Part shown: piece by piece, positions 32,490 to 43,362 of the stretch | Layout of the letters: each line of letters begins with the position of its first letter | How positions within the stretch are numbered: position 1 is the first letter of the stretch | Assembly: GCA_023014335.1 (NCBI GenBank) | Contig: JAECYW010000006.1 | Location: 2,170,001-2,234,000 of the forward strand | Direction of reading: 5' to 3' | Length of the DNA: 64,000 bases | Source: Galerina marginata | Taxonomy: Eukaryota; Basidiomycota; Agaricomycetes; Agaricales; Galerinaceae | The notes under the pieces: generated by a model | Told to the model about the DNA's origin: nothing | Database searches by the model: none | Seen by the model: only the letters and a program-made list of their open reading frames with translations | Translations under genes and position numbers: made by a program

Positions 32490-32890
32490 ATGGGTGCCTA
32501 CTACGACGAGATTGAGATCGAGGACATGGCTTGGGATGAGGAGAAGAGGGTGTACCACTATCCTTGTCCATGCGGAGATCGTTTCGAGATCTCGCGGCGC
32601 CAGCTTGCGGACTGCGAGGATATTGCAATATGCCCGAGCTGCAGTCTCATCATCCGAGTGATATTTGATCCAGTGCGTTTTCGGTATGTCGATTGCTTCG
32701 ATTCGTTGGCTGATTGGCCCATGATTTCCAGCTCGACTTCGAGGATGAGCCTCCTGACGATGAGGATTCCGCAGAAGAGGAGGAGGAGGAGCAAGAGGAG
32801 GAGGATAGCGATGATGATCAATTCGAGGACGCGTTGGAGAAGCTTACTCTGGCGGATGAGGCACCGAAGGTCGTGGCCGTAGCAGCATGA
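32490..32890 (+). CDS. DPH3: Diphthamide biosynthesis protein 3 (CSL zinc finger)
   Basis: Two exons (32490-32672 and 32732-32890) encode 113 residues. Exon 1 carries the CSL zinc finger: an N-terminal [10 protein letters not shown], then CPCGDRF and CPSCSL cysteine pairs that hold one zinc or iron. Dph3 donates electrons to the Dph1-Dph2 iron-sulphur enzyme, which makes the first C-C bond of diphthamide on elongation factor 2; it is also tied to tRNA wobble modification through Elongator. Exon 2 encodes a long Glu/Asp-rich tail (about residues 62-100), longer than in the 82-residue yeast protein but seen in other filamentous fungi. The intron is 59 nt and phase 0. DPH2, another protein of the same step, is at the right edge of this window. 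Confidence 0.93.
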
Positions 32891-33453
32891 AGGGCCATGT
32901 TAGCATACATAGACCTCTCGAAGCGGTCTCATATAGTATATGTATGTTCTATTCTCCGCCTTTTTTCCCTTCATTCAAGCTAATCGGTGATTTGAAGCTG
33001 TATTTTTAGTTTAGTACCATTTTTCATGCCATTCCATGTCTTGCTGGTGGGAGATCTTATTCTGTAATCTCGCCATTTTGGCGAAATCCTCGCAATCTAC
33101 ACTGCTAGCGATTAGTGGCACCTTATGTTTGACGGCCCATGAATTCGCGTTTTCATCGTGCACCACTTTCCTTTGGTGGATTCAAGTCATCGACCGTCTA
33201 CGATGAATTGCAAATTCTATATTTCTATCCATACGTCCAACTTGCCCTCGTCAACGTACAATCGATTGGTATACTTAAAGTTATCAGATAAGGATTCGCT
33301 TTTCGGCTATAATTGGCGTCAATAATAAGATTGGTAAGAACGTTCGTGTACGTACACGCATGTCCTTCGGTTCGCACCATCTTATATTTAGTGGACCTGG
33401 GATGCTTTGACATCCCGGCCTAGCTTCCGAACCACTCTCTCACCTCTTCCACC
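32891..33453. other. Intergenic
   Basis: No gene was seen; it contains the DPH3 3' region and the upstream region of the carrier gene. Confidence 0.4.
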
Positions 33454-34945
33454 ATGTCAATTAGAAGAGAGCCCTCGCACAGCGCGGGCACTGACGAACA
33501 GCAGCCGCTTTTGTCACCCACACCGCACCAGGACAACGAGCACCATGTACAGTTCGCAGAGACCAGCCCACCAGAGGCGCCGAAAGCGGACGATTTGGAC
33601 TGGAGGTGGTACACATTCTACGGTGTGCTCACTGTAGGAGGTTTGGTGGCATTGACGCTGCTCGTCAAGGGGTTTATTGATTCTGGAGACAAGGATGTGA
33701 GTCCCGAGGTATTGTGCCATGGAGAAATTGGCTTACGAGTCATTCATTCAAACTAGTTCGACCTTGGAGGCGCCTTGAAGAGCGCTCTCGGAGGTGGTCT
33801 AAGTGGTGCTGCAGGTATTTTATTACTTCAGTAAACTATCTGAACCTTCAATGCTAAAACCCATGCCCAGCAATGGTTTTGCAAGTCCTCACCCTCATGG
33901 TATGCACCCCCTCGCTTATTTAATTGTATTCTGCAATGACTAAACCAGATCCCAGCCTCTGCGCACAGTAATGAATTACCAATACCGGTACGGCACAACC
34001 ACAACGCAAGCCATCCACACGCTCTACGCCGACGGCGGCTGGAAACGGTACTACCAAGGCCTCACCGCCGCGCTCGTCCAGGGCCCTGTGTCCCGCTTCG
34101 GAGACACTGCAGCGAACGCCGGCATCCTCGCGCTGCTGAACTCGAACCCGTACATGAAGGACCTGCCGGATCTGTTGAAGACCGTGTTCGCCTCTCTGGC
34201 TGCTGCTGCGTTCCGAATGATCCTGACTCCCATTGATACCGTGAAGACGACGCTGCAGACGCAGGGACAGCCTGGGATGAAGATTCTCAGAGCCCGTGTA
34301 TGTATCTCGGTTTTTTTGCGACAAGACGGTTTTGGTCTGACGCGATTGATGTTTGTAGGTCAAGAAATACGGTATTGGTAGCTTATGGTACGGCGCATTG
34401 GCTACTGCCGCAGCGACGTTCGTCGGGCACTATCCTGTTCGTACCATTTCTTTCCTTGCTCTTCCACCATACACGGCACTCATGTCTTTGTCTTAGTGGT
34501 TCGGAACTTACAATTTCCTAGAAGGTCACCTCCCAGAAGCACACAACACACTGCAAAAGCTCTCTCGGCGCGCCTTCATCGGATTTGTCGCATCGATTGC
34601 TTCAGACACCATCTCCAACTCACTTCGCGTCGTCAAGACTTACAGACAGGTGAACGAGACGCGCATCGGGTACACTGCTGCCGCACGAGCTGTCGTGGCA
34701 GTCGACGGTCTCCGCGGACTCTTCGGAAGAGGACTGAAGACGAGAATATTGGCTAACGGGTTACAGGGACTGATGTTCTCTGTTCTCTGGCGGTTCTTTA
34801 TGGATTTGTGAGTGCTTTGTTCTTTTGCAACTTCTTTCCAAATCAAAAACCCTTGATAAAATGCCGTATGCGAGATTTATCTATATAAAATGCTAATGTA
34901 CATGTATCATGCAGGTGGAACGAGAAAACAAAAGTAGAGAACTAG
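33454..34945 (+). CDS. Mitochondrial carrier-family protein
   Basis: Seven exons (33454-33696, 33757-33814, 33871-33899, 33956-34297, 34359-34436, 34497-34807 and 34915-34945) give 363 residues. The N-terminus is hydrophilic, followed by a hydrophobic helix (WYTFYGVLTVGGLVALTLLV, about 50-69). The body then shows carrier-type repeats: MNYQYRYGTTTTQAIHTLY, a PIDTVK signature-like motif (the family has Px[DE]xx[KR]), and ATFVGHYPWFGTYNF. A last repeat has RVVKTYRQ. This fits a divergent mitochondrial-carrier-like group of fungal proteins; the substrate cannot be told. Exon 3 is only 29 nt. The exon 4 acceptor is the second of two CAG sites, chosen because only it keeps frame. It converges on the F-box gene 280 bp downstream. 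Confidence 0.8.
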
Positions 34946-35221
34946 AGTAACTAGAAGATGTGAATACGTAGTGCGACGACGACGAGGAGAGTTCCGAGGC
35001 GTTCAAGTAGGTTGGCTAGAGTGGGGGGGTTGAGTTTGTGTGCAAGACAGGCGGGGAGGCTAGATCTCGGGAAATATGTGTGGCCTGTCTTGTAAGTACT
35101 ACTTTCGGAGGAGGCAACGACGCAGTGCATGTACTATATGTTATACCAGAATTTCGGATCATATATGGACGTTCCAGGGAAACTTGAAGGAATGGGATCT
35201 CAATATAGGATACGGAGGCGT

Positions 35222-36718
35222 TCAACAAGGTTCAGTAGGGCTCTCCACCTCCACCTCCAGCCCAAAATCTCTCAGCTCGACTAGCCTGATCTGGAACTCG
35301 TCGTCCAAAGCCACGGAAGGCCGAACGCGGACGTGTTCGAGCCTCGCCAAGCCCTCGTCGTCGCGCAGACGGGACTGCAGCATGTCGATGAAGACATCGA
35401 GCTCTCGGGCGGCTGTAGAACTTACTGTGAGCTCAAGTTTCTGGAGCCGCGGGAGGAGCATTCCGTCCATCGCGTCGTTGGAGAAGAAGTTGCGCGTGAG
35501 GGCCTCCAGGAGGTAGCGCGTCACCGTGGGCTCGGATACGCCATTAACAGTCGCGGCGTGCGCGTTCGTTGTTGCCGCAGAGGAGGATAGCACAATCAGG
35601 CTTGTTAAGGAGGACAAGTGTTTAAGGCCTTCAACGAGCTGATCGTCTGGGAGGGCTGTCTTCCGAAGGTGCAGGGTCTTGAGGGTGGGCAGCCGGGATA
35701 GGAACTGGGTGAACTCGTCTCCAAAAGTCGAGTTGAGATTACAGATCGTGAGCGTCTCCAGGTGCGGAAGCGTCAAATAGGGAAAGAGCCCGGCGAGGTC
35801 GACGAACTCGTTCCACGGCGGTGTCATAATCGAGAAGCACGTTAAATGGTCATGAGAAACGTATGGGTACTGACCCATTAATGACGGTGATGAGGGGGTG
35901 GGGCTCCAGGGCACAGGTCCGCCCTCGACGAAGATGACGCTCACTTTGGAGAGCCGCTTTCCCCGGTGGAGGATGTCCAGGCAGTCTTCGATGTTGCCGG
36001 ATAACAAGGGGATGTCCTCTAGCTGAGCCCACGGGAACTTGAGGATCGTAGGCGAGAAGTTGACGCATTCCAGAGACCGCAGGCGGGGTGCGATCTCGAA
36101 CATATTGAAGTGGCTTGGGTGGTGCATGGTCAGTGATGGAATGCTGACGTCGTCGTCTGTCCCAAGACTCAGATCGGTGAGCATCGGAAGGCGATTGCGC
36201 ACGCCGGCGAAGGACTTGAAGGCACGGTATGGTAGGTAGAAGAACATGGTTTTCCACCTCTCGGAATGGGCGATGAGCTTCTCGAGCACGATGTGCATGT
36301 CGGCGAATGGGGGTTTCTCCCAGAACACGTATATTGTTAGAGGGCACGCGGCGGATCGCGCTAGCCAGGTGTCAACCAGGGCTGTCTTCGGCTTGGAAAT
36401 GGCGCCTGAAAGCTCGATGGAGAGACGCGACCATAGGAGGGGATTGTCGATCGCCGCAGCGCGCCATCGCGAGCAGATGTTAGAAAGCAGAAGCGGGATC
36501 TCGACGGTATTCTTGAGATCCATGCGTTCTTCAACGCATAGCAGAAATATTTCTGACAGAAGCTCGATGGGTAGCCTTCTCGATGGCTCATAAGACGGCG
36601 GCGGGGTCGTTGGGGTCAGTGGTGGGGTATCGCCCTCCGAGTCCGATGAAAGTAGCGGAGGCATGTTGATGGACTGATTGTGTGTGTTCAAATCACGGTC
36701 CGGGTGGCGTGAGTCCAA
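35222..36718 (-). CDS. F-box protein, single exon
   Basis: A 498-residue intronless frame. After a Pro/Ser-rich start, an F-box-like segment appears at about residues 47-95 (LPIELLSEIFLLCVEE, then SNICSRWRAAAIDNPLLWS). This is the common agaricomycete F-box form with an IxxVCxxWRxxAxxxPxLW pattern. The rest is leucine-rich and repeat-like (for example LPTLKTLHLRKTALPDDQL), suited to substrate binding. The true start may be the second ATG (residue 19), which gives MPPLLSSDSEGD. It is probably an SCF ubiquitin-ligase adaptor with an unknown target. It is not closely related to the three F-box/LRR paralogues elsewhere in the window: it lacks their PDLPIELWLEIL start and their introns. Confidence 0.8.
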   Translation of the reverse strand: MDSRHPDRDLNTHNQSINMPPLLSSDSEGDTPPLTPTTPPPSYEPSRRLPIELLSEIFLLCVEERMDLKNTVEIPLLLSNICSRWRAAAIDNPLLWSRLSIELSGAISKPKTALVDTWLARSAACPLTIYVFWEKPPFADMHIVLEKLIAHSERWKTMFFYLPYRAFKSFAGVRNRLPMLTDLSLGTDDDVSIPSLTMHHPSHFNMFEIAPRLRSLECVNFSPTILKFPWAQLEDIPLLSGNIEDCLDILHRGKRLSKVSVIFVEGGPVPWSPTPSSPSLMGQYPYVSHDHLTCFSIMTPPWNEFVDLAGLFPYLTLPHLETLTICNLNSTFGDEFTQFLSRLPTLKTLHLRKTALPDDQLVEGLKHLSSLTSLIVLSSSAATTNAHAATVNGVSEPTVTRYLLEALTRNFFSNDAMDGMLLPRLQKLELTVSSTAARELDVFIDMLQSRLRDDEGLARLEHVRVRPSVALDDEFQIRLVELRDFGLEVEVESPTEPC

Positions 36719-38518
36719 GTTGAGAGAAATACGACAAGAACACGGCTCGACGGTCTGCGATACCGCAGATCAAAGGGATCCTGTGATACGACAAGTATAA
36801 TTCCAGGTGTGGCCGAGGTGCATATGGAATATTGCCCCACAAACGACCACCAGATGATCGATCGATTAACAGGAAGGCTGATACCGGTCCTTGGAAGACT
36901 GCCTCGTCAGTATTTTTTCTTCCGAGAAGGAAGCAGGTTCCTCCGGCAGCGAGGAAGTCTGTTCAAGCAGGAATGACCAGATTCTGGGGATCAGGAACAA
37001 TCAGCAGGGATCGTCGGGACAGAAAGCACAGAAGAAAGAATGTTTACGGTTCTTGTGAATGTACGAGGGAAATGCTCAAAACGATGGGGCTATACGGAAG
37101 GAGGAGGAGGAGGACATGGTGGACGTCGACGATTGAGGTTTGCGTTTAAGTATTGCCCCGAGATTCGATCGTATTTGATCGCCCAGATTCTTTAATCTTA
37201 TCTACTGATTCATTCCCACGCTTGACATAAACAAGCACTCCATGTTCCGGTGCAATTGTCTCCTTCGGATCCTGCTTCATACAAAGTCGACCCGGTTTCT
37301 TGTCCACTTTACTCTCAGCTGATAGCTCAAAGCGCAGGAAATCATAGATAAAATGTCATAGTGGATAATGAATTAATGCCCAGGACGGCCTCTCGATTCT
37401 CGAAATCGTACATCGGATACTCATCTTGAGTTTTTTCATCGTAATTCCTCGAGCTCGCTTTCTTATCGACAATTGACCCGTCCTTCCACCCTCGAAACAG
37501 GCGTGTCGTTTTCGGTGTCTCAGACGCGAACCGCAGTTTTGCACTATCACCAAAGCCCTAGCGAGTTCGAAATATAGCTCGACATCTCCGAGTCGGAGGC
37601 CGTTATTTTCTCCGCAGTCTCAGCGGCAACCAGCCAAACTGGCATTGAACCTCAAAGACCATAACTGGGGTATTATAAAGCTGTTTACCAGCCAGCGCCA
37701 ATGGAGGATTTCGACAGAGATGATCGATGACGCCTAGGTGCATATCTTTAACGGGGAAATTCCACGATGCACAAGTTCCCGAAATATTTGACTCGGCTGC
37801 ACAGGTGGCCATACCATGTCCTTACCTCAATCGAAGCAGTGGTGTGGCTCGCGCGTTGTCAGAGGCTTATCCAAACCTGCATATCTGAATTTGGTGCTGA
37901 GAGCCGGAACATTTACATAGAAGAAGGTTCGTCGAGCATCTGGCGAGTTGCGAGGCAAGGCGATATCAAATTTTGCACTCAGAATATAAAGATAAACTCA
38001 AGGGTACAACAATGTTCAGGTAAGGGCTTTTAGGTACCCTCTTCCCAATTGCCCAGGCTATCCGTTGTGATGGAGCTTTTTTGGCAGCTTCAATTCTCAT
38101 CACCTACCTTTTTAATTCTCGGACAATAGCTTTGAAGCCTGTGATTTATTTTTTGGTTTCTTGTTCTGAGCCACCTGTCTTCACCCACGGAAAATCAGTC
38201 TAATATTTCCTTGCCTATCTGTATCAGAACACGCCAATAGCGCGATGATTCCAGATACAGTGGCCAAACCGTCATCCTGGCAAGCAGTTTGGAACTTAAA
38301 TTGACATTGAGGTTGGAAATCACAAAGATTCAAAGCTCAAGGCATGCAAGAGAGAAGAGAGCGAGTCGGCAAGAAAGTGTGTATCATAATCTACATGATA
38401 ATAAGAATACACGGAAATTATTCTGAGCATTGACAGTAAAATAGGTGATATGGGTATACGGAAGGGGAATCAATCATGCGTGTATTGCGTAAAAGTCCGT
38501 GGGCGAATCAAAAGCAAC
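36719..38518. other. Gene-poor stretch
   Basis: Short frames only (for example 36832-37149, plus, basic and without motifs). No supported gene, RNA or repeat. Confidence 0.35.
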
Positions 38519-38847
38519 CTAGTAGGTTGATCCCATTCCTCGACCACGACCTGTGCGACTCCTTCCTGTGCGACGCCCAGATCTGCGCGAGCCGAAGCAT
38601 CTGCAGCAGAGAATGTCTGCGATCACGTTAAAGATCGTAACAATGATCTACGGAGTCCGATAAGTCAGGATTCTAATTTGTTATCTTAAAGAAATACTAA
38701 CAGTTGTGATTACGCCGACAATAGTCATGATGACATTGGCGATGGCGGAGATGATGGCGTTGATTCCACGGCCAATTGCTGAAAAGATAGAGCCCTAAGG
38801 AAGAAATCAGTGAGTGAGTGGATTGGAATCGCGAGCAGACATACCAT
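38519..38847 (-). CDS. 74-aa small hydrophobic/basic protein; first exon is ATG only
   Basis: Exon 1 is the bare ATG (38847-38845) followed directly by a GTATGT donor. Exon 2 (38794-38702) encodes GSIFSAIGRGINAIISAIAN and the rest of a 31-residue hydrophobic helix-forming stretch. Exon 3 (38647-38519) begins IIVTIFNVIADILCCRC and ends in an Arg/Gly-rich tail (GRRTGRSRTGRGRGMGSTY). All joins keep frame. The N-terminal Gly after Met and the Cys-Cys-x-Cys after the hydrophobic region could allow lipid attachment. I recall closely similar short proteins in many basidiomycetes, with unknown function. Gene finders often miss it because no exon exceeds 43 codons and the start exon is 3 nt. Confidence 0.7.
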
Positions 38848-39476
38848 GATGGTTATAAAGGTTTGTTGTTGGTGAAGAGTTTTATAAGATTTTTATAGAT
38901 CTTTAAGTTCGAATCGAAGTTGGTTGGGTTGTATAATGAAGAAGAGGAGCAGTTAATGAAGGGTTTATATACCTCGTCCCAGCCCTCGAGCTCCATGACG
39001 TCGGTTGAATAGAAGACTCAAGTCGGAGTGAAAGCGCAAGGAACAGCTGCTGAATGACGTTCGAGAGCGTAGAATGCTGTCCAATACCGCGTCACCAAGT
39101 GGCGCTAATGAACTGTAATGAACAGTGGGAATGGGATTGAGAGTGACGTCATGCGGATCACGAGATCAATTGAATTATTCACGCGCTTAGCGCTAATTAA
39201 CCCCTGTACAGTGTATTCTGCGCCTTGAGTCTTGACGCGTTCATTTCAACCTACTCTCGTGCTATTTCCAGAAATACTAAAGTATCGCATGAAGATCGCG
39301 TACACTTAAAAATTCAAAGCGATAATTTACACCTACGTTCTCTCTCTGTTACCGATGACATCAATTTGAAATTTGCATATGTGACTCATACGAGCGATTA
39401 TGATAACAATCCCGAGCTTCGCCACCTCGCAGAATATCCATCTCTCTTGAACTATAACTCCTCACATCCATCGAAT
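38848..39476. other. Intergenic between divergent small gene and GNAT gene
   Basis: Holds the upstream regions of both flanking genes. A frame open through 39225-39476 is probably 5' leader of the GNAT transcript. Confidence 0.35.
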
Positions 39477-40267
39477 ATGGACGTATCTCCCGAGTTATAT
39501 GACATTAACTTCTGCTTCCCAGTGCCTCCAACGTTAGAGAGCGAACGCGTCCACTTAACCCCGTTCATTGTGAGCCTCACCCAATGTTTTGTCTTCCAAA
39601 AATCTAACTTCATTGCTCGAAGCCCTCAAAGCATGCAGAGAGTTTCATGAACCAAGCTCTTCTTTACCCAGAGATATTCACTTACCTCCCTTTCGGACCT
39701 TTCAACGACGCTGAAGACTTTGTAGCCAACTTAATCGAGAGCCGGATCCATCCTGATCCCGGCTATATCCTATTCGTTATATACGACAAGACCAAGCCGG
39801 CCGCATCGTCTTCCAGCGACCCAGGTGCTCTAGCAGGCCTTTTGGGGCTCATAAATTCCTCCGCCGTAAATCTTTCCACGGAGATCGGCTGCATCATGAT
39901 ATTGCCCCCGTTCCAACGCACACACCTAGCTTCTAATGCAATCGGCATTCTGCTTCAGTACGCACTCAATCTCCCGTCGCGGCAACCCGGCGCGCTGGGT
40001 TTGAGGAGGGTGTTTTGGCAGGCGAACGTGCTGAACAAGCCGAGCGTGCGGCTGGCGGAACGGATGGGATTTAAGCTTGAAGGGATATTGAGGTGGGATA
40101 GGGTCTTGCCGAAGGGAAAAGACGCAGGTAATGGGAAGGAGCTAAGAGAAGGTGATCCAAGGATGGAGTGCGTGGGTAGGGACACTGCAATGCTGGGTCA
40201 TTGTTGGGACGATTGGGAGAGCGGCGGTAGGGAAAATGTGGAGGCAACTATGAGGAGGATTAAATAA
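39477..40267 (+). CDS. GNAT-family N-acetyltransferase (RimJ/RimL-like)
   Basis: Two exons (39477-39569, 39623-40267) with a 53-nt phase-0 intron encode 245 residues. The N-terminus LESERVHLTPFI-PSKHAESF matches the opening strand of the RimJ/RimL-type GNAT fold. Later segments, including GLLGLINSS, TEIGCIMILPPFQRTHLASNAI (the acetyl-CoA pyrophosphate-binding region, residues about 110-130) and VFWQANVLNKPSVRLAERMGFK, are typical for the family. The last is the conserved N-xxS-xxLxxxxGF element. The protein should transfer acetyl from acetyl-CoA to an amine; the acceptor is not inferable. The same frame extends upstream, but its first good ATG in context is the one used. No targeting signal was seen, so it is probably cytosolic. 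Confidence 0.85.
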
Positions 40268-43200
40268 ATATTTGCAACAGAAGTACTTTTTTTGCACCAG
40301 CTCTGAGCTGGTAACGTTGTTGACATTGACGACTTTCCAAACAACAAAAACAATAATAGGCTTGAGGGCCAGAATAAACATAGGAGTTCTGGATTAGATT
40401 AGCACCCACACACCTTATTTATTTTCACCTCCGTAATGGCTTTGTTCGAACACAAGGAAGCCTTTCTATTTCCAGTAACAATTTTGGGATAAGTTTTCTG
40501 AGAAGGATTGGTTATTCCCCCACGTCCCTCCTCTAGCAAATGAAAGAAGGCAAGTCCTTTTTTTACGGCGTCCCATCGTACATATATCGTGAGCCGTAGG
40601 GCACATCACATATTTCGTTGTCTGTCTAGGAGAGACTACTCCCATCGTGATCTTATGTGGCGTTAACCTCGTATCCGGTTGGCTCGACTGAGGCTACCTG
40701 AGACACTGGAAGTACTGGAGTTTATTATTGGACAAATTCAACGCATACTTGCTTGACCTAAAAACGGATGTGATGATGATTTTAAGAAAGATTTACGCCA
40801 CAGGCTCCCGTCGTGCATGACCGCTAGATTATAGCTCATAATTCGCAAGAATCAATCTTGTCTTATGGCTCAATCATCTTCGATAATCACAACCCCGAAA
40901 CCAGCTTTTTTCTACGAAGTTTTATCTCGTGGCTCTCCTGGCCGCGACTACGAGTGATCCAATCGCTGACTGGATATACTTTAATGATAAAATCTTCATC
41001 CGACATCGAGATTTTCGAATATTTTCCGGAATTGATCATGCCTCAGCATTCCCATATGATGGCTACAGAGGGTGGAATGTCGGCTGTAAATAGGTAGAAG
41101 CCGTTCTGGATATTTTTGTTGACATCTTCCATCGGCGCGCGGTGCGCCACAATCGGCATCACGGCAGATAATCGCTCTTGCCTGTTTTGTGAATGTGCGG
41201 GAGTTTGTTGACAGGACTCGTCGTCACTGGGCTCATTATATGACGTCGGAAGTGGCGTCGCTCAGGAAGGATAATCTATTTCTCATCTGGGCTCAGTTTT
41301 AAGTTGTGGGGCTCATTCATCGATCCAGCGCTAATTGAACGCAGCGGAAGCGTTTGGGAAGCGTACTAATGTGGCGAAATGGTAAAGAAATAATTTGCTC
41401 ATTTAACAAATATGTAAGTACCTGAAGAAAAATATAAAACCTCGATAAGGACACAGACAGAAAGTTTTGTAACTGATGGCTGCTTATCCGATAATCTTAG
41501 GATATTTATTCCTTCAAGCTCGGAGATGGTCTTATCCAGGATTTTATTCGCTTCGCAGCCCAGGCGAGACTCGGTTCGGTGGTTTCGCCGACCCATCGGC
41601 TAGGAGATGTCCCACACAGTCACCCGGAAGAAGTTTAAAGGACATGATATGTCCCCGCCAGTTAACTGGGTACCTTACTCATCATATATGCCATAAATCT
41701 AGCCAATCACAACACGACATATGAACAGTACATGTGTAACAGATTGACAAGACTTGACAAGAGTGACGGAAGCACTTCTCCATCAGGCCAACGTATGAGT
41801 TATTGGCATTACAGAGCATTTGATATTTTGAATTCTCCTGAGTTGTGGTAATGGTTACCTGTTCGGCTGGGTGGTCAGTGCTGTATAGGCTTTCCGTTAA
41901 ATTTGGGATTTTTTATTAAGAGGGGTGACAAACCGAGCAGCATGGCATTGGGAAATAAGAGATAAATCTATCACTACTCGTTAATAAATTCTGAGGTCCG
42001 ATAAAGTGGTTCGTCCACAAATACTATCACCTCGGGGGATCATACTTTGTCTGAAATGACCGTCAGAGTTTACGAAGCCAAGGTCCTTCATCTCAGGCTG
42101 GGTTTTATCATTGATTTATTACAAAAATAAACGTAAAGTGGATGGGCACACTCGTGGGTTTGAAAATCAGATTCTCCATTAGTCGCAAGGGACTTTAGTC
42201 TGTGGTCTAGCTTGCGAACATGACTGCAGTGGAAGGGAATATAAGGGAATCGAAAATAGACGAAACCATATGGCTTCATAAGCAAATAGGTGCAGAACAA
42301 CACAGGTTCCAGAGCGTTCGAGTTATAAAATTCTATCTTGCCTTTCTACCACGGTAAATCGATTTGTAATTGATGTATCAATACCTGGTCTGCCCTGTCT
42401 TTTTTGTGTCGTGCCCCATAAATTGGGTGGTTTTAAGTGGACGTTCCAAACTTGGTGATGGTACTGCTGGGAATAATCCAAGGTCCCAGGCTGTCTCTTC
42501 TGGGACTTATTTAATTGTCTGGTTCTAGTGTTGAGCTGGAATTCTAGCGACTTACCTCGGAGCTGCTTATAATGATCTATTTATCCGTTCCTCTGGAGAT
42601 TACGAAGTCTGTCCACGGGCAAGCCACGGGATGTAATCTCTGTCCAAGATGTGTAAAGTAATCACGAAAATCTGTCGTAAAACGACCCATCTAGGACCAT
42701 CATTTCCATTCCTTCTTTGCTGAGCGAACAATGCAACTCGAACTGGTCAATCGGCTCGACAACAATTGGTGCAGGTCGGGAAGAGGAAGCCAATAGGGGA
42801 TTAATCCGTAAGGGGAAGTCACGTTCACGTGTCCATCTCGTGGGATCAGCGACACCCGTTTCGTCGCCTATTCAGAAATTGTACTTTTCATAGAACCCTC
42901 TCCCAAAAACTCTATACACGACATCGTTTCGTTGACAGTTGTTGCAGAAATAACTCGTTCCGAAAATCTGTCCACTGTCTACTTCTTAGTTTACACGATC
43001 AGCCGTCAGATATATCACGTCCGCGGTCGACGAAAGGAGTAGCGCGACTTCCAGACCGACGTACCAAGGTCAAGTCCAGACTCCCAGACGGCTGGGTGGT
43101 AGACGAATTGTGTTCCAAGGAGTGCTTTGGTAGTTCATTGAGAGGTATACGTCTTCTTGTTCTTCATATTGTCACCGCTTCACAATCATTTATCGCCATC

Positions 43201-43362
43201 TTGTCATATTAGAAAGTCCGACTGAGTCCCATAAGGATCCACTGACTCTGCAAGAATTTATTTCTGTTCCGACGCGTTCTCGTTACTTCCTCCACCTCAT
43301 CTACCCACTCACGCATACGCATTCCACTGCATTCATCCCTATCCCTCCTCCGCGATTTCGAT
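40268..43362. other. 3.1-kb gene-poor stretch
   Basis: Only scattered short frames (40858-41097, 41476-41724, 42829-43212) lacking motifs and coherent splicing. The end near 43.3 kb is the upstream region of the Med25-like gene. Nothing else was seen. Confidence 0.35.

Noticed and set aside
35333..35590. Plus-strand 85-codon frame within the F-box gene
   Set aside because: Antisense shadow of an intact 498-codon gene.
36832..37149. 105-codon plus-strand basic frame
   Set aside because: No motif, no splice partner and low-complexity Arg/Lys content; probably chance.
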